NCBI GenBank assembly: GCA_040385645.1
Contig: JAZKGZ010000012.1
Location: 62,001 to 126,000, forward strand
From: JANXSS01 sp040385645
GTDB taxonomy: Bacteria > Pseudomonadota > Gammaproteobacteria > Burkholderiales > Burkholderiaceae_D
DNA length: 64,000 bases
Reading direction: 5' to 3'
Shown here: positions 7,734-16,692 of the stretch, piece by piece
How positions within the stretch are numbered: the first letter of the stretch is position 1
Layout of the letters: each line of letters starts with the position of its first letter
Notes under the pieces: model-generated
The model's input: the letters and a program-made list of their open reading frames with translations, nothing else
Told to the model about the DNA's origin: nothing
Databases searched by the model: none
Position numbers and translations under genes: made by a program

Positions 7734-9209
7734 ATGAGCATCAAACTCAAGAATGTCGGCTTAATCGGGCTGGGCATGTTGGCGGGCATCGCCGGTTCGA
7801 TGCAATTCGATGCACTGGCCCAGAAAAACGGCGGAACGCCATTACCGATCGACGAGTTACGGCAGCTGGCAGATGTATTCGGGTTGATCAAATCGGATTA
7901 CGTCGAGGTAGTCGAAGACAAGAAGCTGCTGACCGAAGCCATCACCGGCATGGTCGCTTCTCTGGATCCGCACTCCGCCTACCTGGACAAAAAAGCATTT
8001 AAGGAGTTGCGCGAAGGTACGCAGGGAAGATTCGTCGGCCTGGGTATCGAGGTAGGCATGGAAGATGGCTACGTGAAAGTGATTTCACCCATCGAAGAGT
8101 CTCCCGCCTATCGCGCCGGCATCAAGGCCGGTGATCTGATCACCCGGCTCGATACCACACCGGTCAAAGGCATGACACTGGATGAAGCCGTCAAGCGCAT
8201 GCGCGGCGAGCCGAATACCAAGATCGTACTCACGTTAGCGCGCAAAGAAGAGGACAAGCCGATCGTCGTCACTATCGTGCGCCAAGAAATACGGGTGCAG
8301 AGTGTGAAGTCGAAGCTAGTCGAGCCGGGCTACGCCTGGGTCCGGGTTTCGCAATTCCAGGAACCGACCGTCGAGGATATGGCGCGCAAGATCACGGCCC
8401 TCTACGCCCAGGAACCGAATATGAAAGGCTTGGTTCTGGATTTGCGTAACGATCCGGGTGGCGTGTTGCCCGGCGCAATCGGTGTGTCAGCGGCTTTTTT
8501 GCCTAAGGATGCAGTGATCGTTTCGACCAACGGGCAGTTGCCGGATTCAAAAGCGACCTTCTATGCGCGGCGCGAATTCTACGGTAGCCGTACCATCGGC
8601 GACCCATTGGCGAAACTGCCCGATGCGGTGAAAAAGGTACCGATGGTGGTACTGGTCAACGCCGGATCGGCGTCGGCTTCCGAAATCGTTGCCGGTGCTT
8701 TACAGGATTACAAGCGTGCCATCATCATGGGTTCGCAAACCTTCGGTAAAGGTTCGGTTCAAACGATCCGACAACTGTCATCGGACACTGCGGTGAAATT
8801 GACCACGGCACGCTATTACACGCCGAACGGTCGCTCGATTCAGGCCAAGGGCATAGTGCCCGACATCATGGTGGATGAGTATGCCGATGGCGACGGCTTG
8901 AACGGCCTGCGCCTGCACGAAGCCGATTTGCAAAAACATTTGAGCAACGACAAAGATAAAGCGACACAAGCCGCTGCCCAGATAAAGGTCGACCAGCTCG
9001 AAGAAGAGCAACGTTTGATCGCTTTACAAAAAAAGCGCAAGCCACTCGAATTCGGTAGTAAGGAAGATTTTCAGTTGGCGCAGGCGATGAATCATCTCAA
9101 GGGATTGCCGGTGCAGGTATCGAAAATCAAGGAAGTGGTGAGCAAAGAAGAAAAGCCGAGTGCGACTAAAGAGGCACCGAAGGAAGATACCCTGGACGAC
9201 GGTAAATAA
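7734..9209 (+). CDS. ctpA: S41 family carboxy-terminal processing peptidase with PDZ domain
   Basis: Periplasmic serine protease that trims C-termini of exported proteins. A signal or membrane segment (about residues 6-26) is followed by a PDZ domain (about 95-170, with GLGIEVG and SPAYRAGIKAGD) and the S41 catalytic domain. The nucleophile lies in GSASASEI (about residues 311-318) and the Lys in QTFGKGSVQ (K339), a Ser-Lys dyad. The C-terminal 110 residues are charged and probably partly disordered. The ATG at 7734 is preferred; a GTG at 7722 overlapping the envC stop is also possible. A strong hairpin terminator follows. The gpmA-envC-ctpA order is conserved in Burkholderiales. Confidence 0.95.
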   Translation: MSIKLKNVGLIGLGMLAGIAGSMQFDALAQKNGGTPLPIDELRQLADVFGLIKSDYVEVVEDKKLLTEAITGMVASLDPHSAYLDKKAFKELREGTQGRFVGLGIEVGMEDGYVKVISPIEESPAYRAGIKAGDLITRLDTTPVKGMTLDEAVKRMRGEPNTKIVLTLARKEEDKPIVVTIVRQEIRVQSVKSKLVEPGYAWVRVSQFQEPTVEDMARKITALYAQEPNMKGLVLDLRNDPGGVLPGAIGVSAAFLPKDAVIVSTNGQLPDSKATFYARREFYGSRTIGDPLAKLPDAVKKVPMVVLVNAGSASASEIVAGALQDYKRAIIMGSQTFGKGSVQTIRQLSSDTAVKLTTARYYTPNGRSIQAKGIVPDIMVDEYADGDGLNGLRLHEADLQKHLSNDKDKATQAAAQIKVDQLEEEQRLIALQKKRKPLEFGSKEDFQLAQAMNHLKGLPVQVSKIKEVVSKEEKPSATKEAPKEDTLDDGK

Positions 9210-9239
9210 TAGCCGACGTACGACAGATACAACATCATC

Positions 9240-9263
9240 AGGGCCGCGACGTGCGGCCCTTTT
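9240..9263 (+). terminator. Rho-independent terminator after ctpA
   Basis: A stem of agggccgc pairs with gcggccct across a 5-base loop (gacgt) and is followed by tttt. It lies 30 bases after the ctpA stop and 41 bases before the next ATG, so the MoeB-like gene probably needs its own promoter or reads through. Confidence 0.85.
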
Positions 9264-9303
9264 CATTTCATTGCAGGTATCACGACCGCAAGACCCGGAT
9301 CGT

Positions 9304-10065
9304 ATGAACGACCAACAATTGCTGCGTTATTCGCGCCACATACTGCTCGACGAGATCAACATCGAAGGGCAGCAACGGCTGCTCGACGCGCATGTGCTGA
9401 TCATCGGTGCCGGCGGCCTCGGTTCGCCGGCGGCACTTTACCTGGCGGCCGCCGGCGTTGGCCGGCTTACGCTGATCGACGACGATGATGTCGACCTGAC
9501 CAACCTGCAGCGTCAGATTTTGCATACGACAGCCAACGTCGGGCAGCCTAAGGCGACTTCGGGTAAAGCCGCGCTCAACCGCATCAACCCTGATGTCGTT
9601 GTCACTGCCTTGATCGAGCGAGCCGACGAGGTCCGGCTTTCGGTACTGGTCGCAAGGGCCACGGTGGTTCTCGACTGCACCGACAACTTCGCTACCCGCC
9701 ATGCTATCAACCAAGCTTGCATTGCAGCGCGCGTTCCCCTGGTATCGGGAGCGGCGACTGCATTCGACGGCCAACTGAGCGTATTCGACGCTCGCAATCC
9801 GGACTCGCCATGCTATGCCTGCCTGTTTCCCGTCGGCGCACAAACCGAAGATGCCAATTGTGCGACCATGGGCGTATTCGCACCGCTGGTAGGTATCGTC
9901 GGTGCCATGCAGGCGAGCGAAGCCTTGAAGCTGATTTGCGGCATCGGCACTTCGCTCGCAGGACGGCTTCTATTATTCGAAGCCCAACGCACAGAATGGA
10001 CCAGTATCGGTGTGGCGCGCGACCCGAGCTGTGGCACTTGCGGTGCCGGCAACACTCTTCTTTAG
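9304..10065 (+). CDS. moeB: Sulfur-carrier protein adenylyltransferase, MoeB/ThiF family
   Basis: E1-like enzyme that adenylates the C-terminal glycine of MoaD or ThiS for molybdopterin or thiamine thiazole synthesis. It has the nucleotide-binding motif GAGGLGSPAALYLAAAG (about residues 36-52), the catalytic region DDDDVDLTNLQRQILH, and two CxxC pairs for structural zinc (CYAC at about 177 and CGTC near the C-terminus). The ATG at 9304 gives 253 residues, the usual MoeB length without a rhodanese tail; the frame is open further upstream, but that part is not family-like. Sequence alone does not separate MoeB from ThiF. Confidence 0.93.
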   Translation: MNDQQLLRYSRHILLDEINIEGQQRLLDAHVLIIGAGGLGSPAALYLAAAGVGRLTLIDDDDVDLTNLQRQILHTTANVGQPKATSGKAALNRINPDVVVTALIERADEVRLSVLVARATVVLDCTDNFATRHAINQACIAARVPLVSGAATAFDGQLSVFDARNPDSPCYACLFPVGAQTEDANCATMGVFAPLVGIVGAMQASEALKLICGIGTSLAGRLLLFEAQRTEWTSIGVARDPSCGTCGAGNTLL

Positions 10066-10078
10066 GACAACGACAATC

Positions 10079-12814
10079 ATGCTTCGACACTGGACGACGA
10101 CCTGCTGCACGATCGTGCTCACAGCAACGCTTTCACTCAACAGCCAGAACATTAGTGCGCAAACGCTGCCGAGCAACATCACCAAAGGGCCTTCGGTGGA
10201 AGGCATCACCGAATACCGATTGCCCAACGGCTTGAAAGTACTGCTGTTTCCCGATGCCTCCAAGCCGACCGTCACCGTCAACATGACTTATCTGGTCGGC
10301 TCACGCCACGAAAATTATGGCGAAACCGGCATGGCCCATTTACTCGAACACCTGCTATTCAAGGGTTCGAAAAAAAATCCGCGTATCGATCAGGAATTCA
10401 ACAATCGCGGCATGAAAGCCAACGGCACGACCTCGCTCGACCGCACCAACTATTATGAAACCTTCCAGGCCAGCGACGACAATCTGCGATGGGCACTGGA
10501 AATGGAAGCCGACCGGATGGTCAATTCCTTCGTCGCCAAGAAAGATCTCGATTCCGAAATGACGGTCGTCAGAAATGAATTCGAAAATGGTGAGAATTCA
10601 CCTATCGGCGTTTTGGCAAAACGCATGCAAAGCGTAGCCTTCGATTGGCACAATTACGGCAACTCCACCATCGGCAACCGTAGCGATATCGAAAATGTCG
10701 CGATCGGCAATTTGCAGGCGTTCTACCGCACCTACTATCAACCCGACAATGCCGTACTACTGGTCGCCGGTAAGTTCGACCCGGCAAAAACCCTGGCCGT
10801 CATCGGCAATGCTTTTGGCAAGATTGCCAAGCCCAAACGTGTGCTGCCGAAGCTGTGGACGGTCGAGCCGACACAGGACGGCGAGCGTACTTTCAATGTG
10901 CGCAGAAAAGGCGATGTCCAGATCGTCAGCGTCGCCTACAAGGTACCGAGCGGCCTGCAGCCCGACAGCGATGCCATGTCGTTCGTGGCAGACATTCTGA
11001 CCGATACACCGAATGGCCGTCTGCACAAGCAATTGGTAGAAACCGGCAAGGCCGCGCAAGTGTTCGATTACGGCATGATCGGCTATGCACCGGGCTTACA
11101 GATGATCGGCGCCATCGTCAAGAAAGATCAGGCGGTCGAACCGGTACGCGATGCGTTGATCGCCGGTGTAGAAAGCTTCAAGGACATACCGCCAACGAAA
11201 GAAGAGATCGAGCGCGTCAAACGCAACTATGCCAACCAGATCGAAAAGATGCTGAACGACCCGGAGCAGGTGGGCGTGATCTTGTCGGAAGCAATTGCAT
11301 TAGGCGATTGGCGGCTGTTTTTTCAGGGGCGCGATGCTGCCCAACAGGTGAGCGGCGAGCAGGTGACCACGGTCGCTGGGCGTTACCTTAAGCGCGACAA
11401 TCGCACCGTCGGCCTGTTCATACCGGAAGACGCAGCGCAGCGTGCCGAAATACCGGCTGCGCCGAGCGTGACCGAGGTATTAAAAGACTTTAAACCGAAG
11501 CAGGATATCGCCGCTGCGGAAGCGTTCGATCCGAGCCAGGATAATATCAACCGCCGCACCGAGCGCAAGATGATCGGCGGCTTGCAAGCAGCGTTGTTGC
11601 CTAAGAAAACCCGTGGTGAAACCGTGTCGGTGGCGATGAACCTGCACTGGGGCGACGAAAAGACCTTGTTCGGCAAGCAGACCGTAGCTAGCATGACCGG
11701 TGCCATGCTCACTCGCGGCACCAGCCGCTTCACGCGCGAGCAGCTGGCCGACGAATTCGACAAACTCAAAATTGCCGGTAGTGTCTTCCAATTCGACACC
11801 ACCCGCCCGAATCTGTCAGCAGCATTGAAACTGACTGCACATGTGCTGAAAGAGCCGAGTTTTCCACCGGATCAATTTGAGCAGTTGCGCCAGCAGACGC
11901 TGGTGAGTATCGAATCGCGGCGCAATGATCCCAGTAGCCTTGCCTCCCAAGCGATGAGCGAGCATTTCAATCGTTATCCTGCCGGCGATTGGCGCTCGGT
12001 GTTGACCATTGATGAACAGATTGCCGCCGTCAAGGCAGTGACGCTGGAAGACGTGCAGCGCTTTCACCGCGAATTCTACGGCGCGTCGCAGGGCGAAATA
12101 TCGATCGTCGGTGATTTCGACACTAAGGAAACCAGCGACGTCGTGGCAGCCGAATTGGGCGCCTGGAAAAGTGCTGCGCCCTACGCCCGTCTGCCGCGCA
12201 GCAATTTCGATGTTGCCCCACTACGTCGGAATTTGAATACGCCCGACAAGGAAAACGGCGTGTATGTCGGCAGGCTCAATCTCGATCTGAACGACAACGA
12301 TCCGGATTTTCCGGCACTGTCGCTGGCAAATTACATTTTTGGCGGTGGCGCCGGCTTGAACTCGCGGGTGATGGAACGCATTCGCCAGAAGGACGGTTTG
12401 TCATACGGCGGTGGTTCCTCACTCAACGCCGGCTCCATCGACCGCGCCGGTAGTTTTAGTATGCGGGCCATTGCGGCACCACAAAACCTGGTAAAGATCG
12501 ATGCCGCGATGAAGGCCGAACTGTCACGTGCGGTGCAAGAGGGGTTTAGCGCGGAGGAAATCAACCGAGCGAAGTCGGGGTTGATGCAGCAGCGCGTGCA
12601 AACCAGGGCACAAGACAGCGCATTGGCCACCGGCTGGGTAACCTATTTGTATTTGGGCCGTACCTACGAGTGGAGTAAACAATTTGAAAACAAGCTCAAT
12701 GCGTTGACGCCCGAACAAGTCAATGCGGCGTTTCGCAAGGCGATCGATCCAGGCAAGCTGAGCGTCGTATTGGCGGGCGATGAGGCCAAAGCGAAGATGC
12801 AAACCGCTCCTTAA
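10079..12814 (+). CDS. M16 family zinc metallopeptidase (two-domain pitrilysin type), exported
   Basis: A 911-residue peptidase with a signal peptide (about 1-25, ending ISAQT) and two tandem M16 modules. The inverted zinc motif HLLEH is at about residues 82-86, with the third ligand Glu in the downstream EFENGENSP region. The second half (from about residue 480) is the inactive M16_C-type partner, with FGGGAGLNSRVMERIRQKDGLSYG typical of the family. It is probably a periplasmic oligopeptidase; substrates are unknown. The ATG at 10079 is preferred because upstream codons overlap moeB. Its TAA overlaps the convergent slmA stop. Confidence 0.93.
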   Translation: MLRHWTTTCCTIVLTATLSLNSQNISAQTLPSNITKGPSVEGITEYRLPNGLKVLLFPDASKPTVTVNMTYLVGSRHENYGETGMAHLLEHLLFKGSKKNPRIDQEFNNRGMKANGTTSLDRTNYYETFQASDDNLRWALEMEADRMVNSFVAKKDLDSEMTVVRNEFENGENSPIGVLAKRMQSVAFDWHNYGNSTIGNRSDIENVAIGNLQAFYRTYYQPDNAVLLVAGKFDPAKTLAVIGNAFGKIAKPKRVLPKLWTVEPTQDGERTFNVRRKGDVQIVSVAYKVPSGLQPDSDAMSFVADILTDTPNGRLHKQLVETGKAAQVFDYGMIGYAPGLQMIGAIVKKDQAVEPVRDALIAGVESFKDIPPTKEEIERVKRNYANQIEKMLNDPEQVGVILSEAIALGDWRLFFQGRDAAQQVSGEQVTTVAGRYLKRDNRTVGLFIPEDAAQRAEIPAAPSVTEVLKDFKPKQDIAAAEAFDPSQDNINRRTERKMIGGLQAALLPKKTRGETVSVAMNLHWGDEKTLFGKQTVASMTGAMLTRGTSRFTREQLADEFDKLKIAGSVFQFDTTRPNLSAALKLTAHVLKEPSFPPDQFEQLRQQTLVSIESRRNDPSSLASQAMSEHFNRYPAGDWRSVLTIDEQIAAVKAVTLEDVQRFHREFYGASQGEISIVGDFDTKETSDVVAAELGAWKSAAPYARLPRSNFDVAPLRRNLNTPDKENGVYVGRLNLDLNDNDPDFPALSLANYIFGGGAGLNSRVMERIRQKDGLSYGGGSSLNAGSIDRAGSFSMRAIAAPQNLVKIDAAMKAELSRAVQEGFSAEEINRAKSGLMQQRVQTRAQDSALATGWVTYLYLGRTYEWSKQFENKLNALTPEQVNAAFRKAIDPGKLSVVLAGDEAKAKMQTAP

Positions 12815-13386
12815 ACCATCATCAACCGAATCTGCGCTTGGGCATTTTCAGAAGGGTTGTGCTGGAATCCGGTTTTTGCGAACCGGTGCCAGCGTCCAAG
12901 CACCAGGCTGGCGATCATATTGGCGCGAACCGTCACTTCGCCCTCATGCGCTTCACCTTGGGACACCGCCACCCGCATGGCTTGCTTGATCGACAGTTCC
13001 ACTCGATCCAGAAACTGATTCATGCGTGCCTGCAAACGCGCATCTTCATTGACCAGTGCATCGCCGATGATGACCCGGGTCATACCTGGATTGCGCTCGG
13101 CAAAATTAAGCAGCATGTTGGTAATGGCCTGCACCTGCAATAAACCGTTTTCCTGCTGATCGATGATTTGGTTGATCAGGCCGAAAACGGTGGCTTCGAT
13201 GAATTCGATCAAGCCTTCGAACATTTGCGCTTTGCTGGCGAAATGCCGATAGAGCGCCGCTTCAGATACTTCCAGCCGCGCAGCCAGCGCGGCAGTGGTG
13301 ATCTTTTCACCCTTGGGTTGTTCCAGCATGCTGGCCAGGGTTTGCAATATCTGCAGCTTGCGTTCACCGGGTTTGGGCGCGGTCAT
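12811..13386 (-). CDS. slmA: Nucleoid occlusion factor SlmA (TetR family)
   Basis: DNA-binding protein that blocks FtsZ assembly over the nucleoid. The N-terminal TetR helix-turn-helix covers about residues 10-57 (TTAALAARLEVSEAALYRHFASKAQ split across the recognition helix), and the C-terminal helical domain has the conserved SLVLGRWHRFAKTGF end. The ATG at 13386 gives 191 residues, close to the family length; eight extra codons are open upstream. The neighbours, a pyrimidine 5'-nucleotidase and argB, are the usual ones for slmA in Burkholderiales. The stop overlaps that of the convergent M16 peptidase gene. Confidence 0.92.
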   Translation of the reverse strand: MTAPKPGERKLQILQTLASMLEQPKGEKITTAALAARLEVSEAALYRHFASKAQMFEGLIEFIEATVFGLINQIIDQQENGLLQVQAITNMLLNFAERNPGMTRVIIGDALVNEDARLQARMNQFLDRVELSIKQAMRVAVSQGEAHEGEVTVRANMIASLVLGRWHRFAKTGFQHNPSENAQAQIRLMMV

Positions 13387-13439
13387 GTTGTCGTCTTTTG
13401 TCCAAAACACAATCGATCGGCGACAGTCCGCGCCAGCGT

Positions 13440-14177
13440 TCAGGCAGGCTTCAAACGTTGCAGGCTGTCAAATAGTTGCTTCACGGATTGTACTTTGACA
13501 TCGACGTAAGCGGGGCGCTTTCCTGTTTTTGCAACATCTGCCGCATGCTGCATTGTCAATCCGGCAATCGCCGGCGTTAAGCGAGCCTGGCGCAGATAGC
13601 CGGTCATCCACACGGTGCGCATGCCGACAGCCTTGGCAGCTTTCAGGTTCGCCAAGGTATCTTCCACAAGAATGCAGCGGTGCGCTGGTACGCCATGGCG
13701 GGCGACTAACTGCCGCAACATTGCTTTGGAAGGTTTGGGCCGCAAACGCCCATGGACGACCATCGATTCGATGGCGATATGCTGCGCAAAATGCCGCTGC
13801 AGACCCAAGTGCCGTACGACATCGCTGGAGTAGCGCAACGGGGCGTTGGTGAGCAGGATTTTTTTACCGGGTAACGCCGTTAGGTATTTGCTTAAACCTC
13901 GTTCTGCGCGCAGCATCGGTTGCAGATCGTCGAAGCGATGGGCAGCAGCGAGAAACTCGGCCGGATCGACTTGATGGTGATGCACCATGCCCAGCAGCGT
14001 GGCACCGTAACGCCGCAGATAACCGACCCTTGCCGCTTCCACAACAGCGAGATCGGCGACACCGCCTTTTTTTGCGAGTACGCCGGCGATGAAGGTATTC
14101 ATGTTGGCGTTGATCGCCGGGAAAACCTGGTGCGAGGCGTCGTGCAGCGTGTTGTCGAGGTCGAAGAACCAGATCAA
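13440..14177 (-). CDS. Pyrimidine 5'-nucleotidase (HAD superfamily)
   Basis: Cytoplasmic HAD hydrolase of 245 residues. Motif I is FDLDNTLHDA (residues 5-14, catalytic Asp pair D6/D8), motif II is LTNAPLRYS, the motif III Lys is in PKPSKAM, and motif IV is LVEDTLANLKAAKAVGMRTVWM. The pattern matches the SDT1-like or PpnN-associated pyrimidine nucleotidase group that is regularly found between argB and slmA. Substrates are inferred from the family. Its ATG overlaps the argB stop by 4 bp, so it is translationally coupled to argB. Confidence 0.88.
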   Translation of the reverse strand: MIWFFDLDNTLHDASHQVFPAINANMNTFIAGVLAKKGGVADLAVVEAARVGYLRRYGATLLGMVHHHQVDPAEFLAAAHRFDDLQPMLRAERGLSKYLTALPGKKILLTNAPLRYSSDVVRHLGLQRHFAQHIAIESMVVHGRLRPKPSKAMLRQLVARHGVPAHRCILVEDTLANLKAAKAVGMRTVWMTGYLRQARLTPAIAGLTMQHAADVAKTGKRPAYVDVKVQSVKQLFDSLQRLKPA

Positions 14178-15085
14178 TGTGAACGGATCATCGTGCCGAA
14201 GGCCTGCTCGGTGAGCACTTCCAGCAGCAACGAGTGCTCGATGCGGCCGTCGATGATGTGTACCGTGTTCACGCCGGATTTCGCCGCATCCAGCGCCGAG
14301 GAAATTTTTGGCAACATGCCGCCGGAGATGGTGCCGTCGGCGAACATCTCGTCGATCTCCCGGGTCGACAGGTCGGTGACGAGATCGCCATTCTTGTCCA
14401 GCACGCCGGGAATATTGGTCATCATGATCAGCTTTTCGGCTTTCAAAATTTCCGCAATCTTGCCTGCCACGACATCGGCATTGATGTTGTAGGCTTGGCC
14501 GTCGTCACCGAAGCCGATCGGCGAGATGATCGGGATGAACGCGTCGTCCTGCAGCGCCTTCACGACGGCCGGATTGATCGCTTCGATTTCGCCGACGAAA
14601 CCGATGTCGAGAAACTGCCCGGGATTTTCCCGATCCGGCATGGCCATTTTGCGCGCACGGATCAGCCCGCCGTCCTTGCCGGTCAAACCCACCGCTTGCC
14701 CGCCGTAGTGATTGATCAGCATGACGATATCCTGCTGCACTTCGCCGCCCAGCACCCATTCGACGACTTCCATGGTTTCTTCGTCGGTGATGCGCATGCC
14801 TTGTACAAAGGTGCCCTGCTTGCCGATTTTTTTCAGGGCATTGTCGATTTGCGGCCCGCCACCGTGCACCACCACCGGGTTCATCCCGACCAGTTTAAGC
14901 AAAATCACATCACGGGCGAAACCGTGCTTTAGATGTTCTTCGGTCATGGCATTGCCGCCGTACTTGATGATGATCGTCTTACCGTGGAATTTACGGATGT
15001 AAGGCAGTGCTTCGGCCAAAATTTCGGCCTTGATCTGGGGCGATACGGCGCTGATGTCGGTATTGGAATCGGCAAGCGTGGTCAT
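14174..15085 (-). CDS. argB: Acetylglutamate kinase
   Basis: Second step of arginine synthesis: phosphorylates N-acetylglutamate. Family motifs are IIKYGGNAM (about residues 39-47), VVHGGGPQID (about 71-80), GLTGKDGGLIRA and the C-terminal GGMLPKISSALDAAKSGV. The length of 303 residues is normal. The gene lies 83 bases downstream of the first LRR gene on the same strand and overlaps the nucleotidase gene by 4 bp, so argB may be read from the LRR region unless it has its own promoter. Confidence 0.97.
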   Translation of the reverse strand: MTTLADSNTDISAVSPQIKAEILAEALPYIRKFHGKTIIIKYGGNAMTEEHLKHGFARDVILLKLVGMNPVVVHGGGPQIDNALKKIGKQGTFVQGMRITDEETMEVVEWVLGGEVQQDIVMLINHYGGQAVGLTGKDGGLIRARKMAMPDRENPGQFLDIGFVGEIEAINPAVVKALQDDAFIPIISPIGFGDDGQAYNINADVVAGKIAEILKAEKLIMMTNIPGVLDKNGDLVTDLSTREIDEMFADGTISGGMLPKISSALDAAKSGVNTVHIIDGRIEHSLLLEVLTEQAFGTMIRSH

Positions 15086-15168
15086 GGAAAACCTTGGGAA
15101 TGATTTTTCGCGATTTTACAGGCAAAGCGAACATTGCCTAGTATGTATCGCGTGATGCCTCGCGCCGA

Positions 15169-16341
15169 TCATTCATCCCGAAATGCGCCGGAATCAGCCC
15201 GAATCTTATAATGCTTCTCCAGAATGCCGATCTGTTCCTGCAACGTTGCAATCCTGCCGTGGGCATCCGGGTAATTTTGAAGAATTTCGTCAAAATGGCG
15301 GCTGGACTCTGCAAGATTTTTCGCATCAGTTGAGCCGGGGGCAAACTGTGCGCTAATGTGCAGTATCAGGTCGTTGGGAATATCCTGGAGGTCACCGGCT
15401 TTCGTCCACGCGGTTTTTGTTGGTTGCCGCGTGCGGGCAGGAAACTGTGCTGCAGGCAGTTGTCCCTGACCTTGCACAGCAACTGTCAAAGCATAAAGTT
15501 CATTTTTCCGGCTGTTGATCGTCGTTTCAAACTGGCTTTTGTCGGCACCAAGAAACTTGATACACGCGGGTATGAGCGGCAGCAATTTGGCAGGGTTATG
15601 TGCCGGCGAAAACGAAATTAATTTTGGAGGCAACACAGGAAATTCTTCCAGTAAATTATGGCTCATATCCAACTCTTCCAGCTTTTGGGGCAGCTCTGGC
15701 AGCGTCGTCAGGTGATTGTAATCTAACGCTATCCAGGTCAATGTATCGGGAAGCCTCGGTAATTTTTTCAAAGCATTGTCTGTTGCACTCAATGCGACGA
15801 GCGTAACGGGAAGTTCTGGAAGCTCCTGCAAGCCGTTACGAGACACAAATAAAGCAGAAAGCTTTGGTGGCAAAGAAGGCGGCAACGTCAGTAAATTATT
15901 ACCGTCCAAGTCGAAAGTTTTAAGTGCAAGCAAATGCTCCAGACAGTTTGGAAGTGAGGTCAAATCGTGGTATGGAAGCGTCAACCCAAACTTATTCGCT
16001 TCGAATGCATTTTGAAAACATGTGGCATCGCGTTGTCGATCCATTATTTCACCGTCAGGCGAAGCTTCCACCCAGTCCGCCAACCCCTGCTCCATCAATG
16101 CGCGACGATCTATTTCGGCAACCGCTGGCGCTTGGGAGGTGGGGAACGGACGCGCAGCGATCGGCGCGAACGCTGAAACGTCCAAAGAGCCGGAACCGCT
16201 GGGTCGAGAAAGCTGGTCTGGCCGTTGTGTGCCTCGCGTGTGCGGCGTTGAGGTGTCAGGTTGTGTTGCCAATGCCTCCGGTGCCTCATCGCGAGTGCTT
16301 GGCGGGGTGAAACAACAGCTCAGTTTAGTCAGGCCGGCCAT
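15169..16341 (-). CDS. Leucine-rich-repeat protein with F-box-like tail, paralogue 1
   Basis: A 390-residue protein without a Sec signal. Residues 1-75 are rich in Ser, Pro, Thr and Ala. Residues about 78-118 are helical (RALMEQGLADWVEASP). Residues about 127-262 hold six to seven 20-residue repeats of the YopM/IpaH type (LPELP..L..L....N.L), for example LPELPQKLEELDMSHNLLEE. A linker then leads to residues 321-356 (IPNDLILHISAQF, then DAKNLAESSRHFDEIL), which fit the F-box pattern of P, two hydrophobic helices and a final S-x-F-I. A short coiled coil (LQEQIGILEKHY) ends the protein. No NEL ubiquitin-ligase domain is present. A GGAG site lies 8 bases before the ATG. A host-directed role is inference. 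Confidence 0.8.
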   Translation of the reverse strand: MAGLTKLSCCFTPPSTRDEAPEALATQPDTSTPHTRGTQRPDQLSRPSGSGSLDVSAFAPIAARPFPTSQAPAVAEIDRRALMEQGLADWVEASPDGEIMDRQRDATCFQNAFEANKFGLTLPYHDLTSLPNCLEHLLALKTFDLDGNNLLTLPPSLPPKLSALFVSRNGLQELPELPVTLVALSATDNALKKLPRLPDTLTWIALDYNHLTTLPELPQKLEELDMSHNLLEEFPVLPPKLISFSPAHNPAKLLPLIPACIKFLGADKSQFETTINSRKNELYALTVAVQGQGQLPAAQFPARTRQPTKTAWTKAGDLQDIPNDLILHISAQFAPGSTDAKNLAESSRHFDEILQNYPDAHGRIATLQEQIGILEKHYKIRADSGAFRDE

Positions 16342-16385
16342 TTTTTAATCTCCAGGATATTAGGGATTAGTACGGTTCTACAGTG

Positions 16386-16404
16386 TGGTACATAGCCTGT
16401 ACCA
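16386..16404. promoter_or_regulatory. 7-bp inverted repeat upstream of the first LRR gene
   Basis: Arms tggtaca and tgtacca are perfect inverted copies around a 5-base spacer (tagcc). The centre is 54 bases upstream of the LRR ATG at 16341, a normal operator position. No counterpart was seen upstream of the second LRR gene. The regulator is unknown. Confidence 0.45.
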
Positions 16405-16494
16405 ACTGCATTGTTCTGACGCTTCGGCCTAGATGCCACTTTAGGCTGGCCTTCACAAATGCTGGCAGGGACTACCTGCAAGGCATGCTTTCGG

Positions 16495-16692
16495 TCAGCC
16501 TCGCGGATTTAACTTTGCCAATTGGCTGGAGGCTTCCTGATACTGTTTAACCAGACCGGCACGATCTTGCACAATCCCGAAAAAACGAGCCGAATAGCGA
16601 AACAAGGCGTTTCATGGCCAGAATTTCCTCGTTATTGAGAGCGGTGGAAGTTGCTCCGCCAAATTGATAGGCGAAGTCGCGACATGCTGCTA
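16495..16692 (-). pseudogene. Decayed gene fragment between the two LRR genes
   Basis: Read on the minus strand from just after the stop of the second LRR gene, one frame encodes ACRDFAYQFGGATSTALNN followed by EEILAMK. Dropping one base near 16609 continues it as ALFRYSARFFGIVQDRAG, then LVKQYQEASSQLAKLNPRG and a stop at 16495. The joined 60-odd residues look like real protein and have no start codon of their own. They resemble the C-terminal F-box-like and coiled-coil part of the flanking LRR proteins: a QF pair, then a hydrophobic helix with S-x-R-F-F-x-I-V, then DRA and a Gln-rich helix. I read it as the remnant of a third paralogue, broken at its 5' end and by a frameshift. The resemblance is weak. 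Confidence 0.45.
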
